NCBI GenBank assembly: GCA_964404765.1
Contig: CAYOLL010000050.1
Location: forward strand, 1-37,750
Origin: CAYOLL01 sp964404765 [NCBI: uncultured Gemmatimonadota bacterium]
GTDB lineage: Bacteria; 4572-55
DNA length: 37,750 nt
Direction of reading: 5' to 3'
The position numbers and the translations under genes are program-made. Each line of letters opens with the position of its first letter. Position 1 is the stretch's first letter. Below the pieces are notes generated by a model. It was not told where the DNA came from. It saw only the letters and a program-made list of their open reading frames with translations, and ran no database searches. This document shows positions 1-7,723 of this stretch, piece after piece.

Positions 1-167
1 AACCGGTTATTATCAAATTTTTTCATATGTTTCCGTAAAATCTTTCCATGAGCCTACATTCTTCGACAAATTAAGTAATAATAAGCAATAAGACAACTTA
101 AAACGAGCCGATTTTGCAGGATATTGAGCAGGTAATTTATTTCATCGTCTTTATTCATGATATGTTA

Positions 168-266
168 TTAGCCTGAAAATTCAAGACTCGTCACAAAGGC
201 CCCAAAATTCCCTAAATATTTTTTGAGTTCTGGTGCTTTTGTGGCTGATGAATAATTCAGGTTAGC
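168..266. repeat. Imperfect palindromic intergenic repeat
   Basis: The left arm TTAGCCTGAAAATTCA (168-183) is an imperfect inverted match to TGAATAATTCAGGTTAGC (249-266). Inside, CACAAAGGCCCCA near 192 opposes TGGTGCTTTTGTG near 231, so the whole stretch can fold on itself. It resembles the degenerate palindromes seen elsewhere in this window's gaps. I see no gene in 1-474; this palindrome and the element at 290-402 account for most of its recognisable structure. Confidence 0.5.
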
Positions 267-289
267 ACTTCTGAATAGCTCGATTTTTT

Positions 290-402
290 GTAATTGCTCA
301 AAAAGCGTGGGTAACCTTGCGAAGGCTTTACTGCAAAACTTGTGAAATCGTGCACTGAAGCCTTCACAAGGTTAGGTTTACCACCACTTTTTGAGCAATT
401 AC
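290..402. mobile_element. MITE-like element, copy A (113 bp, 8-bp TSD)
   Basis: The element has perfect 16-bp terminal inverted repeats, GTAATTGCTCAAAAAG (290-305) and CTTTTTGAGCAATTAC (387-402). It is flanked on both sides by the same 8 bp, GATTTTTT (282-289 and 403-410), which reads as a target-site duplication. A second, inner palindrome is built on AACCTTGCGAAGGCTT and AAGCCTTCACAAGGTT. It has no coding capacity, so it is a non-autonomous element. Copies B (6375-6487) and C (33019-33127) share the termini, the inner palindrome and nearly the same length. It ends about 70 bp before the CNB-domain gene. Confidence 0.85.
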
Positions 403-474
403 GATTTTTTTAACGCAATGGACGATGGAAAAACACCGCCAAGTCTGTGGCATTGATGTGCAGGAACAAGCGCT

Positions 475-969
475 ATGCTTTCTGTGATGGAAAAAATTCT
501 TTTTTTAAAAACGGCTCCTATTTTTGAAGGAATGAATAGCGAGCAGTTGAAGCTTATCAGCGGAATTACGACAGAAGAGGATTTAAATCCACATGAAGAC
601 TTGTTTCGACAGGGCGACCTGGGTGATAAAATGTACATCATTATTTCCGGAGAAATTGAAATTCTGGAACAGAGCAGCGGCAAAGAGCATCGTCTGGCTA
701 CCGTTGGCCGCTCAACACCCGTAGGTGAGTTTGCCGTGCTGGATGATGAAGCTCGATCCGCCGGGGCTCGCGCCCTGATGAGCACAAAAGTTTTATCCAT
801 CGAAAAAGAAGAGCTGAAAGAGTTAATCCGTGAGTTTCCTGAATTAGCCTTTGAGTTTTTTAAAGTTCTCATTGCTAAAAACCGTGAAACCAACACAAAG
901 CTTCGTAAAAGACAGATAGAGTTAGAAGAAGCGCTTAAAGAAGTTGATGAGCTAAAACGCCGGAGATAA
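475..969 (+). CDS. Cyclic nucleotide-binding domain protein (Crp/PKA-R type, no HTH)
   Basis: This is a 164-residue protein with one cNMP-binding fold over about residues 8-125. Visible signatures are the FLKTAPIFEGMNSEQL opening, a glycine-rich turn (LFRQGDLGDKMYIIISGEIEI) and the phosphate-binding cassette region with GEFAVLDDEARSAGARA. In canonical cassettes an R follows the GE(L/F)A motif, and one is present (RSAGARA). There is no helix-turn-helix, so it is not a Crp-type DNA binder. The C-terminus (about 133-164) is a charged, probably coiled-coil tail (TKLRKRQIELEEALKEVDEL). The start at 475 has AGGA about 9 nt upstream; a start at the internal ATG 487 is possible. It converges on mreB across a shared terminator. 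Ligand and partner are unknown. A second CNB protein of similar size is at 10886. Confidence 0.85.
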   Translation: MLSVMEKILFLKTAPIFEGMNSEQLKLISGITTEEDLNPHEDLFRQGDLGDKMYIIISGEIEILEQSSGKEHRLATVGRSTPVGEFAVLDDEARSAGARALMSTKVLSIEKEELKELIREFPELAFEFFKVLIAKNRETNTKLRKRQIELEEALKEVDELKRRR

Positions 970-1097
970 TTTAAGGCAGGAGCAAATCGAAGCGGCAGTA
1001 TTGAAGATATAAATTTAAAATTTAAATGTGAAATCTGTAACTATTCAATAATCACAGGGCGACGTTGTCCCAGATAATTTTTCCCGCCCTGTTTTGT

Positions 1098-1140
1098 AAA
1101 AGCTCCAGCGCGAATTAGGCAATTCGCGCTGGAGCTTTTT
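1098..1140. terminator. Bidirectional rho-independent terminator
   Basis: A perfect 19-bp stem (1098-1116 with 1121-1139) has a 4-nt AGGC loop. It has an A-run on the left and a T-run on the right, so it can terminate transcripts from both strands. It sits between the convergent CNB gene and mreB. Confidence 0.9.
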
Positions 1141-1147
1141 GAGTCAC

Positions 1148-2191
1148 TTAAAAAATGCGGCCGCGCGCCAAGAGTTTTTGGTATTTTTCAGGATGCTCTA
1201 AAATGGTCCCTGCGCCGCGAACGACACAGAGCAGCGGCTCTTCTACCGTCCGGATTTTGATGCTGGTCTGCTTGTTCAACAGCTTGTCCAAACCGCGCAG
1301 ATACGCTCCTCCCCCACTCATGACAATACCTTGATCGACAATATCGGCAGCCAATTCCGGCGGTGTTAGCTCCAACGACTGCTTGGTGGCCTCCACAATC
1401 TGATTAACCGGCTCTGCCAGCGCATCGCGAATTTCTTCGGAAGTGACGGTTACTGTTTTGGGAATGCCGTCAATCAGGTCACGTCCTTTGACTTCGTACT
1501 TCAGCTCTTTTTCCAGAGGATAAGCCGAACCGATTTCAAATTTAATTTGCTCGGCGGTGCTGTCGCCAATGAGTAAGTTATACCTCTTCTTGATATGCTG
1601 GATAATAGCGGCATCCATTTCATCACCGGCCACCCGGATGGATGTATCGCAAACGATGCCGTCTAAGGCAATCACTGCAATTTCGGTTGTCCCGCCACCA
1701 ATATCAATTATCATATTTCCGGACGGATCACTAACGGGCATGTTTGCGCCAATGGCAGCGGCAATCGGTTCGGGAATTAAGTAGACATCGCCCGCACCGG
1801 CCTGAGCGGCGGCTTGTCGAACAGCGCGACGCTCAACTTCTGTAATGCCGGACGGTACGCAGATAATAACGCGCGATTTGTAGCGGAAGAATTTGCGCTG
1901 GTTTAGAATCTGACGCAGAAACCAGTCTAACATGCGCTCTGTTACTGTGATGTCCGAAATAACGCCGTCTTTCATCGGGCGAATGGCCACAATTTCGGAC
2001 GGGGTGCGCCCCAGCATCCGCTTGGCTTCTTTGCCGACGGCGATGATTTCATGCGATTCTCTATCCAGGGCGACGACCGATGGCTCGTTAAGGACAACGC
2101 CTTGCTCGGGAATATAAATCAGCGTATTGGCCGTACCCAAATCTACGGCGATATTGGTGGATAGATAGTTTATCAATTTTTTCCAGAACAT
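1148..2191 (-). CDS. mreB: Rod shape-determining protein MreB
   Basis: MreB is a bacterial actin homologue that polymerises under the inner membrane and positions the wall-elongation machinery. The product has 347 residues, normal for the family. The actin-fold ATPase motifs are intact: phosphate-1 AVDLGTANTLIY (about residue 16), the connect-1 area PEPIAAAIG (about 141-149), phosphate-2 DIGGGTTEIAVI (about 164) and the adenosine motif MSGGGAYLRGL (about 292). The N-terminal FWKKLINYL stretch is amphipathic, as expected for membrane attachment. A GAGGAA ribosome site lies just before the ATG at 2191. In many bacteria mreC and mreD follow mreB; here the next gene downstream is convergent, so mreB stands alone in this window. 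Its promoter is at 2392-2420, and a 143-bp repeat element lies in its leader. Confidence 0.96.
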   Translation of the reverse strand: MFWKKLINYLSTNIAVDLGTANTLIYIPEQGVVLNEPSVVALDRESHEIIAVGKEAKRMLGRTPSEIVAIRPMKDGVISDITVTERMLDWFLRQILNQRKFFRYKSRVIICVPSGITEVERRAVRQAAAQAGAGDVYLIPEPIAAAIGANMPVSDPSGNMIIDIGGGTTEIAVIALDGIVCDTSIRVAGDEMDAAIIQHIKKRYNLLIGDSTAEQIKFEIGSAYPLEKELKYEVKGRDLIDGIPKTVTVTSEEIRDALAEPVNQIVEATKQSLELTPPELAADIVDQGIVMSGGGAYLRGLDKLLNKQTSIKIRTVEEPLLCVVRGAGTILEHPEKYQKLLARGRIF

Positions 2192-2215
2192 AACTTCCTC
2201 AAGAAAATGCTTTTA

Positions 2216-2376
2216 GTCAGGCATCAATGTCCTTAAGTTAAGCACATGGCAGGCTGGCAGGCTGTCATGCTGAAAGCATCTTTTTCAAAATAGCACTATG
2301 CTTGATTTCGAAAAGGATTCTTTCAGGATGGCAATTTGGTAGGCTTTCCTTAACTTAATGACATTGCGTCAGGCAT
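2216..2376. mobile_element. MITE-like palindromic element in mreB leader (9-bp flanking repeat)
   Basis: Terminal arms CAATGTCCTTAAGTTAAG (2225-2242) and CTTAACTTAATGACATTG (2349-2366) are inverted repeats with one mismatch. An identical 9-bp sequence, GTCAGGCAT, flanks the unit at 2216-2224 and 2368-2376, consistent with a target duplication. Inside, GTCATGCTGAAAGCATC opposes GATTCTTTCAGGATGGC. The element is non-coding and differs from the 113-bp family. It lies between the mreB promoter and its start codon, so it would be transcribed into the mreB 5' leader. Confidence 0.7.
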
Positions 2377-2391
2377 TCACAAACCGAATGC

Positions 2392-2420
2392 ACTATATGC
2401 TGTAAAGCTTACTTTGTCAA
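2392..2420 (-). promoter_or_regulatory. Sigma70-type promoter for mreB
   Basis: Read on the minus strand this is TTGACA (2420-2415), a 17-nt spacer and TATAGT (2397-2392). The -35 is perfect, the -10 matches 5 of 6 and the spacing is ideal. Transcription would begin near 2385, giving a leader of about 190 nt that contains the palindromic element. Confidence 0.75.
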
Positions 2421-2490
2421 GGTTTACGTGTAATTGTGCTGAAAAGGACACAACTTTTTTTACCAGTGTTCGGCTAATGGAAAAAGACAC

Positions 2491-2519
2491 TTGCTGTACC
2501 GAGTTGCCCATGCTATATT
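2491..2519 (+). promoter_or_regulatory. Possible sigma70-type promoter for histidine kinase-murI
   Basis: TTGCTG (2491-2496), a 17-nt spacer and TATATT (2514-2519). The -35 is weak and the -10 good. It points toward the kinase gene with a leader of about 205 nt that would include the palindrome at 2563-2696. Confidence 0.5.
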
Positions 2520-2562
2520 AATAAATTCTTCTTTTTTCAGAGCTTGATTTGTATTTGTGTGT

Positions 2563-2696
2563 GCTACTCCTTATCCAAGCGATAAATTTCGGATTTGAAG
2601 CGCTGTCATTCCGGCAAATTAGCGCCGTTGTAGAATTTCAAGAAGATTCCTGCTGAATGATACTATGCCAAATTCGCCGCTTGGAACGGAGTAGCT
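2563..2696. repeat. Long imperfect palindrome upstream of histidine kinase
   Basis: The outer arms are GCTACTCC (2563-2570) plus CCAAGCG (2575-2581), opposed by CGCTTGG (2679-2685) plus GGAGTAGC (2689-2696). The interior is also partly self-complementary. It ends 35 bp before the kinase start. It may be another miniature element or a leader structure; no clear target duplication was seen. Confidence 0.5.
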
Positions 2697-2731
2697 ATGC
2701 GGGCAAATTCCTCTTTCCCCCAAATTGATTT

Positions 2732-4048
2732 ATGAATGAATTAGTCATGACTGAGAATGGACCGTTAAAAATTTTAGTTGCAGTCAAAGATGAGACCACG
2801 CAAGAAAAGCAGGAGTTTGCTTTAATTGAAGAGACGCTTCGGGGGATGGGTTACGATGTTTTTATGACCTCGAGCGGGTTTTCTGCGATTCAGGAAATGC
2901 GGGGTGGCTATCCATTGGTTATCGCCGATATTTACATGGGCGCAATGGGCGGCATTGGGGGTCTGGAGCTGCTGCAAACAGCGCTGTCGATTGACGAGGA
3001 CGCTCAGGTTTTGATTGTAACGGATGAAGAGCACTTGCCGGAAACCATCGAGACACTGCGGCTTGGCGCGTATGATTATTTGCTTAGACCGATTAACGAT
3101 ACTTCGGAATTGCTGAATAAGGTCGAAAATGCCTGGGCGACCCGTAATCTGACAATCCAGAATAAGCGTTTAAATGAAGAATTACGCATCTCGAATGAGA
3201 AGCTTCGCAAATCCAATCAGGCGTTAGAAACTGCAAAAGCTGAAATTGAGTCCTGGAATCGTGAGTTGGAAGAGCGCGTTCGTCAGCGCACGCTTGAGCT
3301 GGAAAAGGCCAATGCCGAGTTACGTAAAATGGACAAGCTTAAGTCCGATTTTATTGCGAATGTCAGCCATGAATTTCGTACGCCGCTGACGGCTATTCGT
3401 GGCTTTACCGAACTTTTGTTGATGTACCCGGACGCCGATAAAGAGCAGATTAGTGAGTTCTCCCGACTGATTTACAAGGACACTGAGAAGCTCACCCGCT
3501 TTATCAACCAGGTTATCGAAGTGACCGAGCTGGAGAGCGCGGGTATTGACTGGAGAGTCGATCATGTTTACATGCCGGATGTTGTGAACGCCTGTGTTGA
3601 CCAAACGCGCCCATTGGCCGATGAACTCCATGTTACCTTCATTGTTAAAATTGAGGAGCCGCAGCCGATTATTCGCGCCAAGAGCGATTGGTTGCAAAAA
3701 GCGGTGGTTCACTTACTGGATAATGCGATCAAGTTTAATAAAGAAAACGGGCAGGTAACCGTATACTTGCGGCGGATCAGTCGCAAGGATGGGCCGTGGC
3801 TGCGTTGCGAGATTGTGGATACCGGAATTGGCATTGCCCCGGAGGATTTTGAGATCATCTTTGAGCGCTTCCGTCAGGTGGGCGATATTTTGACCAGCAA
3901 GCCGCAAGGACTGGGACTTGGTTTGCCGGTAGCCCGCGAAATTATTATTAAACACGGCGGTGAAATTACCCTGAAGAGCACAGTAGGCCGGGGTAGCAAT
4001 TTCTACTTTTACCTGCCGATTCCGCCCGAAACTGAAACCGGAGCCTAG
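2732..4048 (+). CDS. Receiver-histidine kinase (two-component sensor)
   Basis: The 438-residue protein has no transmembrane segment, so it should be cytoplasmic. An N-terminal receiver domain (about residues 12-135) carries the likely phospho-acceptor Asp66 (VIADIYM) and a conserved Thr (LIVTDEE); the usual Lys before Pro is an Arg (LLRPIN). A coiled coil (about 140-205) leads to the dimerisation/phosphotransfer domain with H213 in SHEFRTPLTAIRGF. An HATPase domain then shows the N box (LLDNAIKFN), G1 (DTGIGIAPED), F box (FERFR) and G2 (GLGLGLPVA). The receiver-first order suggests a kinase that itself receives a signal by phosphotransfer. No partner regulator is adjacent. Only 4 nt separate its stop from murI, so the two are probably co-transcribed. 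The start lacks a strong ribosome site, and ATG 2747 is an alternative. Confidence 0.92.
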   Translation: MNELVMTENGPLKILVAVKDETTQEKQEFALIEETLRGMGYDVFMTSSGFSAIQEMRGGYPLVIADIYMGAMGGIGGLELLQTALSIDEDAQVLIVTDEEHLPETIETLRLGAYDYLLRPINDTSELLNKVENAWATRNLTIQNKRLNEELRISNEKLRKSNQALETAKAEIESWNRELEERVRQRTLELEKANAELRKMDKLKSDFIANVSHEFRTPLTAIRGFTELLLMYPDADKEQISEFSRLIYKDTEKLTRFINQVIEVTELESAGIDWRVDHVYMPDVVNACVDQTRPLADELHVTFIVKIEEPQPIIRAKSDWLQKAVVHLLDNAIKFNKENGQVTVYLRRISRKDGPWLRCEIVDTGIGIAPEDFEIIFERFRQVGDILTSKPQGLGLGLPVAREIIIKHGGEITLKSTVGRGSNFYFYLPIPPETETGA

Positions 4049-4052
4049 GACT

Positions 4053-4886
4053 GTGGATGCCAGAGCGATTGGCGTGTTTGACTCCGGCATAGGCGGTTTA
4101 ACGGTGATGGCCGAGATTTTGCGCGCCTTGCCGGACGAGAAAGTCATTTATTTTGGGGATACGGCGCGCCTGCCGTATGGCACCAAATCCCGCGATACCG
4201 TCCGTAAATTTGCCCGTCAAATTGTTCGTTTTCTCCAACACTTTCCTATTAAGATGATTGTTGTGGCCTGCAATACCGTGTCGGCGGAAGCTTTGCGCGT
4301 CTTGCAGGAAGAAAACGCATTGCCGATTATCGGTGTTGTCGAGCCTGGCGCAAAAGCCGGAGTCGCCGCTACTGCCTGCAAGCGCATCGGTGTTATCGGC
4401 ACGACCGGAACTATAAAAAGCGGCGCGTACCAAAAGGCTATTTTGCGGCTGCGGCCGGAAATGGAAGTCTTTGCCCGGGATTGTCCGCTATTTGTGCCGT
4501 TGGTAGAAGAAGGCTGGACAAGCGATCCCATAACCGTCGAGGTGGCCAGGCGCTATCTGGCGGGTTTGGCCGATAAAGGCATCGACACTTTAATTTTGGG
4601 CTGTACCCATTACCCGTTGATAAAGCCTGTTCTGCAACATGTGATGGGTGATACGGTCCGGCTGGTGGATTCGGCCACGGAAACCGCGCATGAAATTGCG
4701 GCGACATTAGCGCACTCCGGTTTGCAAGCCGCAACAACGGCTCGTCCACCAACGCACCAATTTTTTGTCAGCGATTTTTCCGCCCATTTCAAACATATTG
4801 GAGAACGTTGCCTGGGGCAACCCTTGGGTGAGGTTTTGCAGATTGACCTCGATGAGTTTGAAACGATGCGGCTTCAGGGAAATTAA
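4053..4886 (+). CDS. murI: Glutamate racemase
   Basis: MurI interconverts L- and D-glutamate to supply D-Glu for peptidoglycan stem peptides; it is cytosolic and needs no cofactor. The 277-residue product shows the family motifs in order: GVFDSGIGGLTV (about residue 7), GDTARLPYG, the first catalytic cysteine in VACNTVSA (about 73), VVEPGAKA, and the second catalytic cysteine in GCTHYPLI (about 184). Translation starts at a GTG with GGAG 9 nt upstream, inside the end of the kinase gene. Placement behind a histidine kinase and divergent from mreB groups it loosely with wall-growth functions. Confidence 0.96.
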   Translation: MDARAIGVFDSGIGGLTVMAEILRALPDEKVIYFGDTARLPYGTKSRDTVRKFARQIVRFLQHFPIKMIVVACNTVSAEALRVLQEENALPIIGVVEPGAKAGVAATACKRIGVIGTTGTIKSGAYQKAILRLRPEMEVFARDCPLFVPLVEEGWTSDPITVEVARRYLAGLADKGIDTLILGCTHYPLIKPVLQHVMGDTVRLVDSATETAHEIAATLAHSGLQAATTARPPTHQFFVSDFSAHFKHIGERCLGQPLGEVLQIDLDEFETMRLQGN

Positions 4887-4916
4887 GGCTATTTCCATCC
4901 CAACATATTTACGACC

Positions 4917-4945
4917 TTGACGGAATGCGCCGGTTGCGTTATACT
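4917..4945 (+). promoter_or_regulatory. Sigma70-type promoter for PFL-family gene
   Basis: TTGACG (4917-4922), a 17-nt spacer and TATACT (4940-4945), each hexamer 5 of 6 to consensus. The leader would be about 60 nt. A short AAAAGG/CCTTTT hairpin (4949-4968) follows directly. Confidence 0.7.
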
Positions 4946-5013
4946 TATAAAAGGTTATTTTGCCTTTTATTTAGTTTTAGCGCGGGGTCTTTTTTTGCCC
5001 GCAAAGGATACTT

Positions 5014-6375
5014 ATGCTATTTGGCCGTGATGAAATCATTGAAACAGTGCGAATGCTTGAGTTGGAGCATTTGGATATCCGCACAGTTACGATGGGCATA
5101 AACCTGTTGGATTGTGCCGATGAAGACATTAACCGGCTCTGCGACAAAGTATATGCCAAGTTGATTCAATCGGCCAAACATTTGGTGTCAACGGCGCGTC
5201 AAATCGAATTGGAATATGGCATCAAGATCGTCAACAAACGGATTGCGATCACGCCGATTTCGATGGTCGTCGAAGCTGCGAAGCACAAAGACTTTGTGCT
5301 GCTGGCGCGCACCGTGGATAAGGCTGTTGCTCATTTGGAAATTGATTTTTTAGGCGGCTTTTCAGCTTTGGTGGAAAAGGGCTTTACGGATAGCACCTAT
5401 CAATTGATGCTGAGTTTGCCGGACATTTTGGCAGCTACCGAGCGCATTTGCGCCTCCATAAATGTAGGCACTTCCCAAATCGGTATCAATATGCACGCCG
5501 TGGCAAAAATGGGCGAAGTTATCTGCGCCATCGCCCAAAAGACGGCGGATCGTGACGGTCTTGGCTGTGCCAAGCTGGTCGTATTTGCAAATGCCGTGCC
5601 GAACAATCCTTTTATGGCCGGCGCTTTTCATGGGCCGGGACAGCCGGATCGTGTTATCAGCGTGGGTGTTAGCGGTCCGGGTGTTGTCAAGACGGCAGTC
5701 GAACGATTGCAAGGCGCAGATTTGGGCACGCTGGCCGAGACAATTAAGCGCACTGCTTTTAAAATTACCCGGCTGGGGGAATTAGTAGGCCGCACAATGG
5801 CCCATCGGCTGGGATTGCCCTTCGGCATTGTGGATTTATCCCTGGCGCCGACTCCGGCTATCGGCGATAGCGTATCCGACATCTTAGAGGCTATGGGTCT
5901 GGAACGAACCGGCGCCCCGGGGACGATTGCCGCGTTGGCGATGTTGACCGACGCGGTCAAAAAAGGCGGTGCGATGGCGACTTCTTACGTGGGCGGATTA
6001 AGCGGCGCATTTATTCCGGTCAGTGAGGATGCGGGAATGGTCGAGGCCGTGAAAGTCGGTGCACTGACACTGGAGAAGTTGGAAGCGATGACCGCGGTAT
6101 GTTCCGTAGGATTAGATATGGTCGCCGTGCCAGGCTCTACGCCGCCGGAAACAATCTCCGGCATTATTGCCGATCAGGCGGCGATTGGGGTCATTAATCA
6201 TAAAACGACGGCAGTGCGGATTATTCCGGTGCCGGGAAAAAATGTCGGTGATCACGTAGATTTTGGCGGATTACTGGGTTCCGGGCCGATCATGGCCGTT
6301 AATTTGTTTAGTCCTGCCAAATTTATTCAGCGTGGGGGAGAAATTCCGCCGCCGATTCATAGTATGCGTAATTAG
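5014..6375 (+). CDS. PFL family protein (DUF711/UPF0210)
   Basis: The 453-residue product matches the DUF711/UPF0210 family in length and layout. These proteins resemble pyruvate formate-lyase in fold prediction, but their reaction is not established. Recognisable stretches are the opening [19 protein letters not shown], the central [14 protein letters not shown] and [18 protein letters not shown], the glycine-rich [12 protein letters not shown], and the C-terminal [11 protein letters not shown]. In many genomes a small ACT-domain (UPF0237) gene precedes it; none is present here. It has its own promoter. The last base of its TAG stop is also the first base of the inserted 113-bp element, and the flanking duplication keeps a TAG available on both sides. 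It is a confident family member without a known function. Confidence 0.93.
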   Translation: MLFGRDEIIETVRMLELEHLDIRTVTMGINLLDCADEDINRLCDKVYAKLIQSAKHLVSTARQIELEYGIKIVNKRIAITPISMVVEAAKHKDFVLLARTVDKAVAHLEIDFLGGFSALVEKGFTDSTYQLMLSLPDILAATERICASINVGTSQIGINMHAVAKMGEVICAIAQKTADRDGLGCAKLVVFANAVPNNPFMAGAFHGPGQPDRVISVGVSGPGVVKTAVERLQGADLGTLAETIKRTAFKITRLGELVGRTMAHRLGLPFGIVDLSLAPTPAIGDSVSDILEAMGLERTGAPGTIAALAMLTDAVKKGGAMATSYVGGLSGAFIPVSEDAGMVEAVKVGALTLEKLEAMTAVCSVGLDMVAVPGSTPPETISGIIADQAAIGVINHKTTAVRIIPVPGKNVGDHVDFGGLLGSGPIMAVNLFSPAKFIQRGGEIPPPIHSMRN

Positions 6376-6487
6376 TAACTTCTCAAAAAATGTTGGTAAA
6401 TCAAACCTTGCGAAGGCTTTGGTGCACAACTTCATCATATTTGCAGAAAAGCCTTCGCAAGGTTACCAATAGTTATTGAGAAATTAC
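6375..6487. mobile_element. MITE-like element, copy B (113 bp, 8-bp TSD)
   Basis: The termini are GTAACTTCTCAAAAAAT and AGTTATTGAGAAATTAC, an imperfect inverted pair matching copy A. The length is exactly 113 bp and the element is flanked by identical CGTAATTA (6367-6374 and 6488-6495). The inner palindrome is perfect over 17 bp (6404-6420 with 6448-6464). It sits at the stop codon of the PFL gene and could also act as a 3' hairpin for that transcript. Confidence 0.88.
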
Positions 6488-6572
6488 CGTAATTAGCGAT
6501 AGATTGTAAACATCGTTATTATTAACCCGGGTTGTGTATTTACCATCTCCCAACAAGGAGGTTAATGTTAAT

Positions 6573-7580
6573 ATGAGTCCTGCTTATCGACTGATCATTG
6601 GTCTGTTGCTCACGAGTCTTGTATCTTGCAACGAAGCGCCCAAAGAGCGAAAAATTTTCGTCTATACCTCTGTCCCGTCAGCGATTATGTCTGATGTGGA
6701 GGCTGCTTTTGAGAAGGACTATCCGGACATCAACATGAGCATTTATCGCAATGGCACCGAAGCGATTGCGAGCAAGATTGCGGCGGAGCGCGAAGCCGGC
6801 AATTTGAGCGCGGATGTGCTGTGGGTAGCCGACCCGTCCTATTTTATTCAACTTAAAGCTGAGAATATGCTTTTTGCGTTTCAGTCGAAAGAAAAAGAAG
6901 CGATTTCACCCTTCTTACGCGATCCTGACGACTGTTTTTATGCCGCCCGAATTATTACCACAGGCATCGCGTATAACACAAACATGGTTACCCGCGATGA
7001 AGTGCCGAAATATTGGAATGATTTATGGAATGAGAACCTGAAAGGCAAAGTGATTATTGCGAATCCATTATATTCCGGCATGGCTGTTCTGACAGTGGGG
7101 ACTTTGGCCCACAAGTACAATTGGGACTACTTTACATCTATGCGGAATAATGGCGCAACCGTAGTTCAATCCAACAATACTGTGGCTAAGAAAATTGCGA
7201 TGGGCGAGTTTCCGATTGGCATTACGATTGATTACATAGTGACGATGATGCGCGAAAGCGGCAGTCCCATTGATTTAGTTTATCCGGAAGATGGCGTCAT
7301 CACCATTCCAAGCCCAATCGGTATTCTTAAGACATCCAAAAATGCCGAAGATTCCAAAATTTTTGTCGATTATATTTTATCCAAAAAAGGGCAGGAAATG
7401 CTGGTCAAAAGCGGCGCATTCACATCCGTAAGGTCCGATGTGACCCCGCGCGAAGGCACGCCCGGCCGTGATGAAATTTTAGCCCGGGCCATTCCAACCG
7501 ATTGGAGCACCGACAGGGGACAATTAGACGATGTAAAAAAACGTTTTTCAGCCATCATGCTTTATTGGGAGGATGAATGA
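6573..7580 (+). CDS. ABC transporter solute-binding lipoprotein (iron/Fe3+ FbpA-like family)
   Basis: The 335-residue protein begins with a lipoprotein signal peptide: a hydrophobic RLIIGLLLTSLVSC with the lipobox LVSC, so Cys20 would be lipidated. The mature part opens with IFVYTSVPSAIMSDVEAAFE and continues with SADVLWVADPSYF, AYNTNMV and GKVIIANPLYSG. These are typical of the family 1 extracellular solute-binding proteins used for ferric iron and related ligands. The start is at ATG 6573 because AAGGAGG lies 11 nt upstream and the signal peptide begins there; an in-frame ATG at 6534 lacks both. No permease or ATPase gene is adjacent, which is unusual for this family. Its stop overlaps the start of the next small ORF (ATGA). 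Confidence 0.9.
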   Translation: MSPAYRLIIGLLLTSLVSCNEAPKERKIFVYTSVPSAIMSDVEAAFEKDYPDINMSIYRNGTEAIASKIAAEREAGNLSADVLWVADPSYFIQLKAENMLFAFQSKEKEAISPFLRDPDDCFYAARIITTGIAYNTNMVTRDEVPKYWNDLWNENLKGKVIIANPLYSGMAVLTVGTLAHKYNWDYFTSMRNNGATVVQSNNTVAKKIAMGEFPIGITIDYIVTMMRESGSPIDLVYPEDGVITIPSPIGILKTSKNAEDSKIFVDYILSKKGQEMLVKSGAFTSVRSDVTPREGTPGRDEILARAIPTDWSTDRGQLDDVKKRFSAIMLYWEDE

Positions 7581-7723
7581 GCGCAATCCTTATTCAAGAA
7601 TTACGCAACGAAATTGAACTGCGCCGGCCAAAAAAATCGCTGCTATTGCGCTATCTTAATGTAGAGACCCCGCCAACCCCGAGCCGAACCGATAATGTGC
7701 CCGAACGGGACGAGAAACCATGA
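7577..7723 (+). CDS. Small hypothetical protein, 48 aa, coupled between lipoprotein and era
   Basis: This ORF starts at ATG 7577 inside the stop of the lipoprotein gene (ATGA) and ends at TGA 7721-7723, overlapping the era start (again ATGA). The predicted product is 48 residues, charged at the N-terminal side (MSAILIQELRNEIELRRPKK) and proline-rich near the C-terminus (TPPTPSRTDNVPERD). There is no signal peptide or membrane segment. The GGAGG at 7568-7572 lies just upstream. The double overlap argues for translational coupling and a real gene, but I recognise no family. Confidence 0.65.
   Translation: MSAILIQELRNEIELRRPKKSLLLRYLNVETPPTPSRTDNVPERDEKP

Noticed and set aside
399-896. Minus-strand frame of 165 codons opposite the first CNB gene
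   Set aside because: It overlaps a well-supported CNB gene, is Ser-rich without a fold signature, and its start region lies inside the miniature element terminus.
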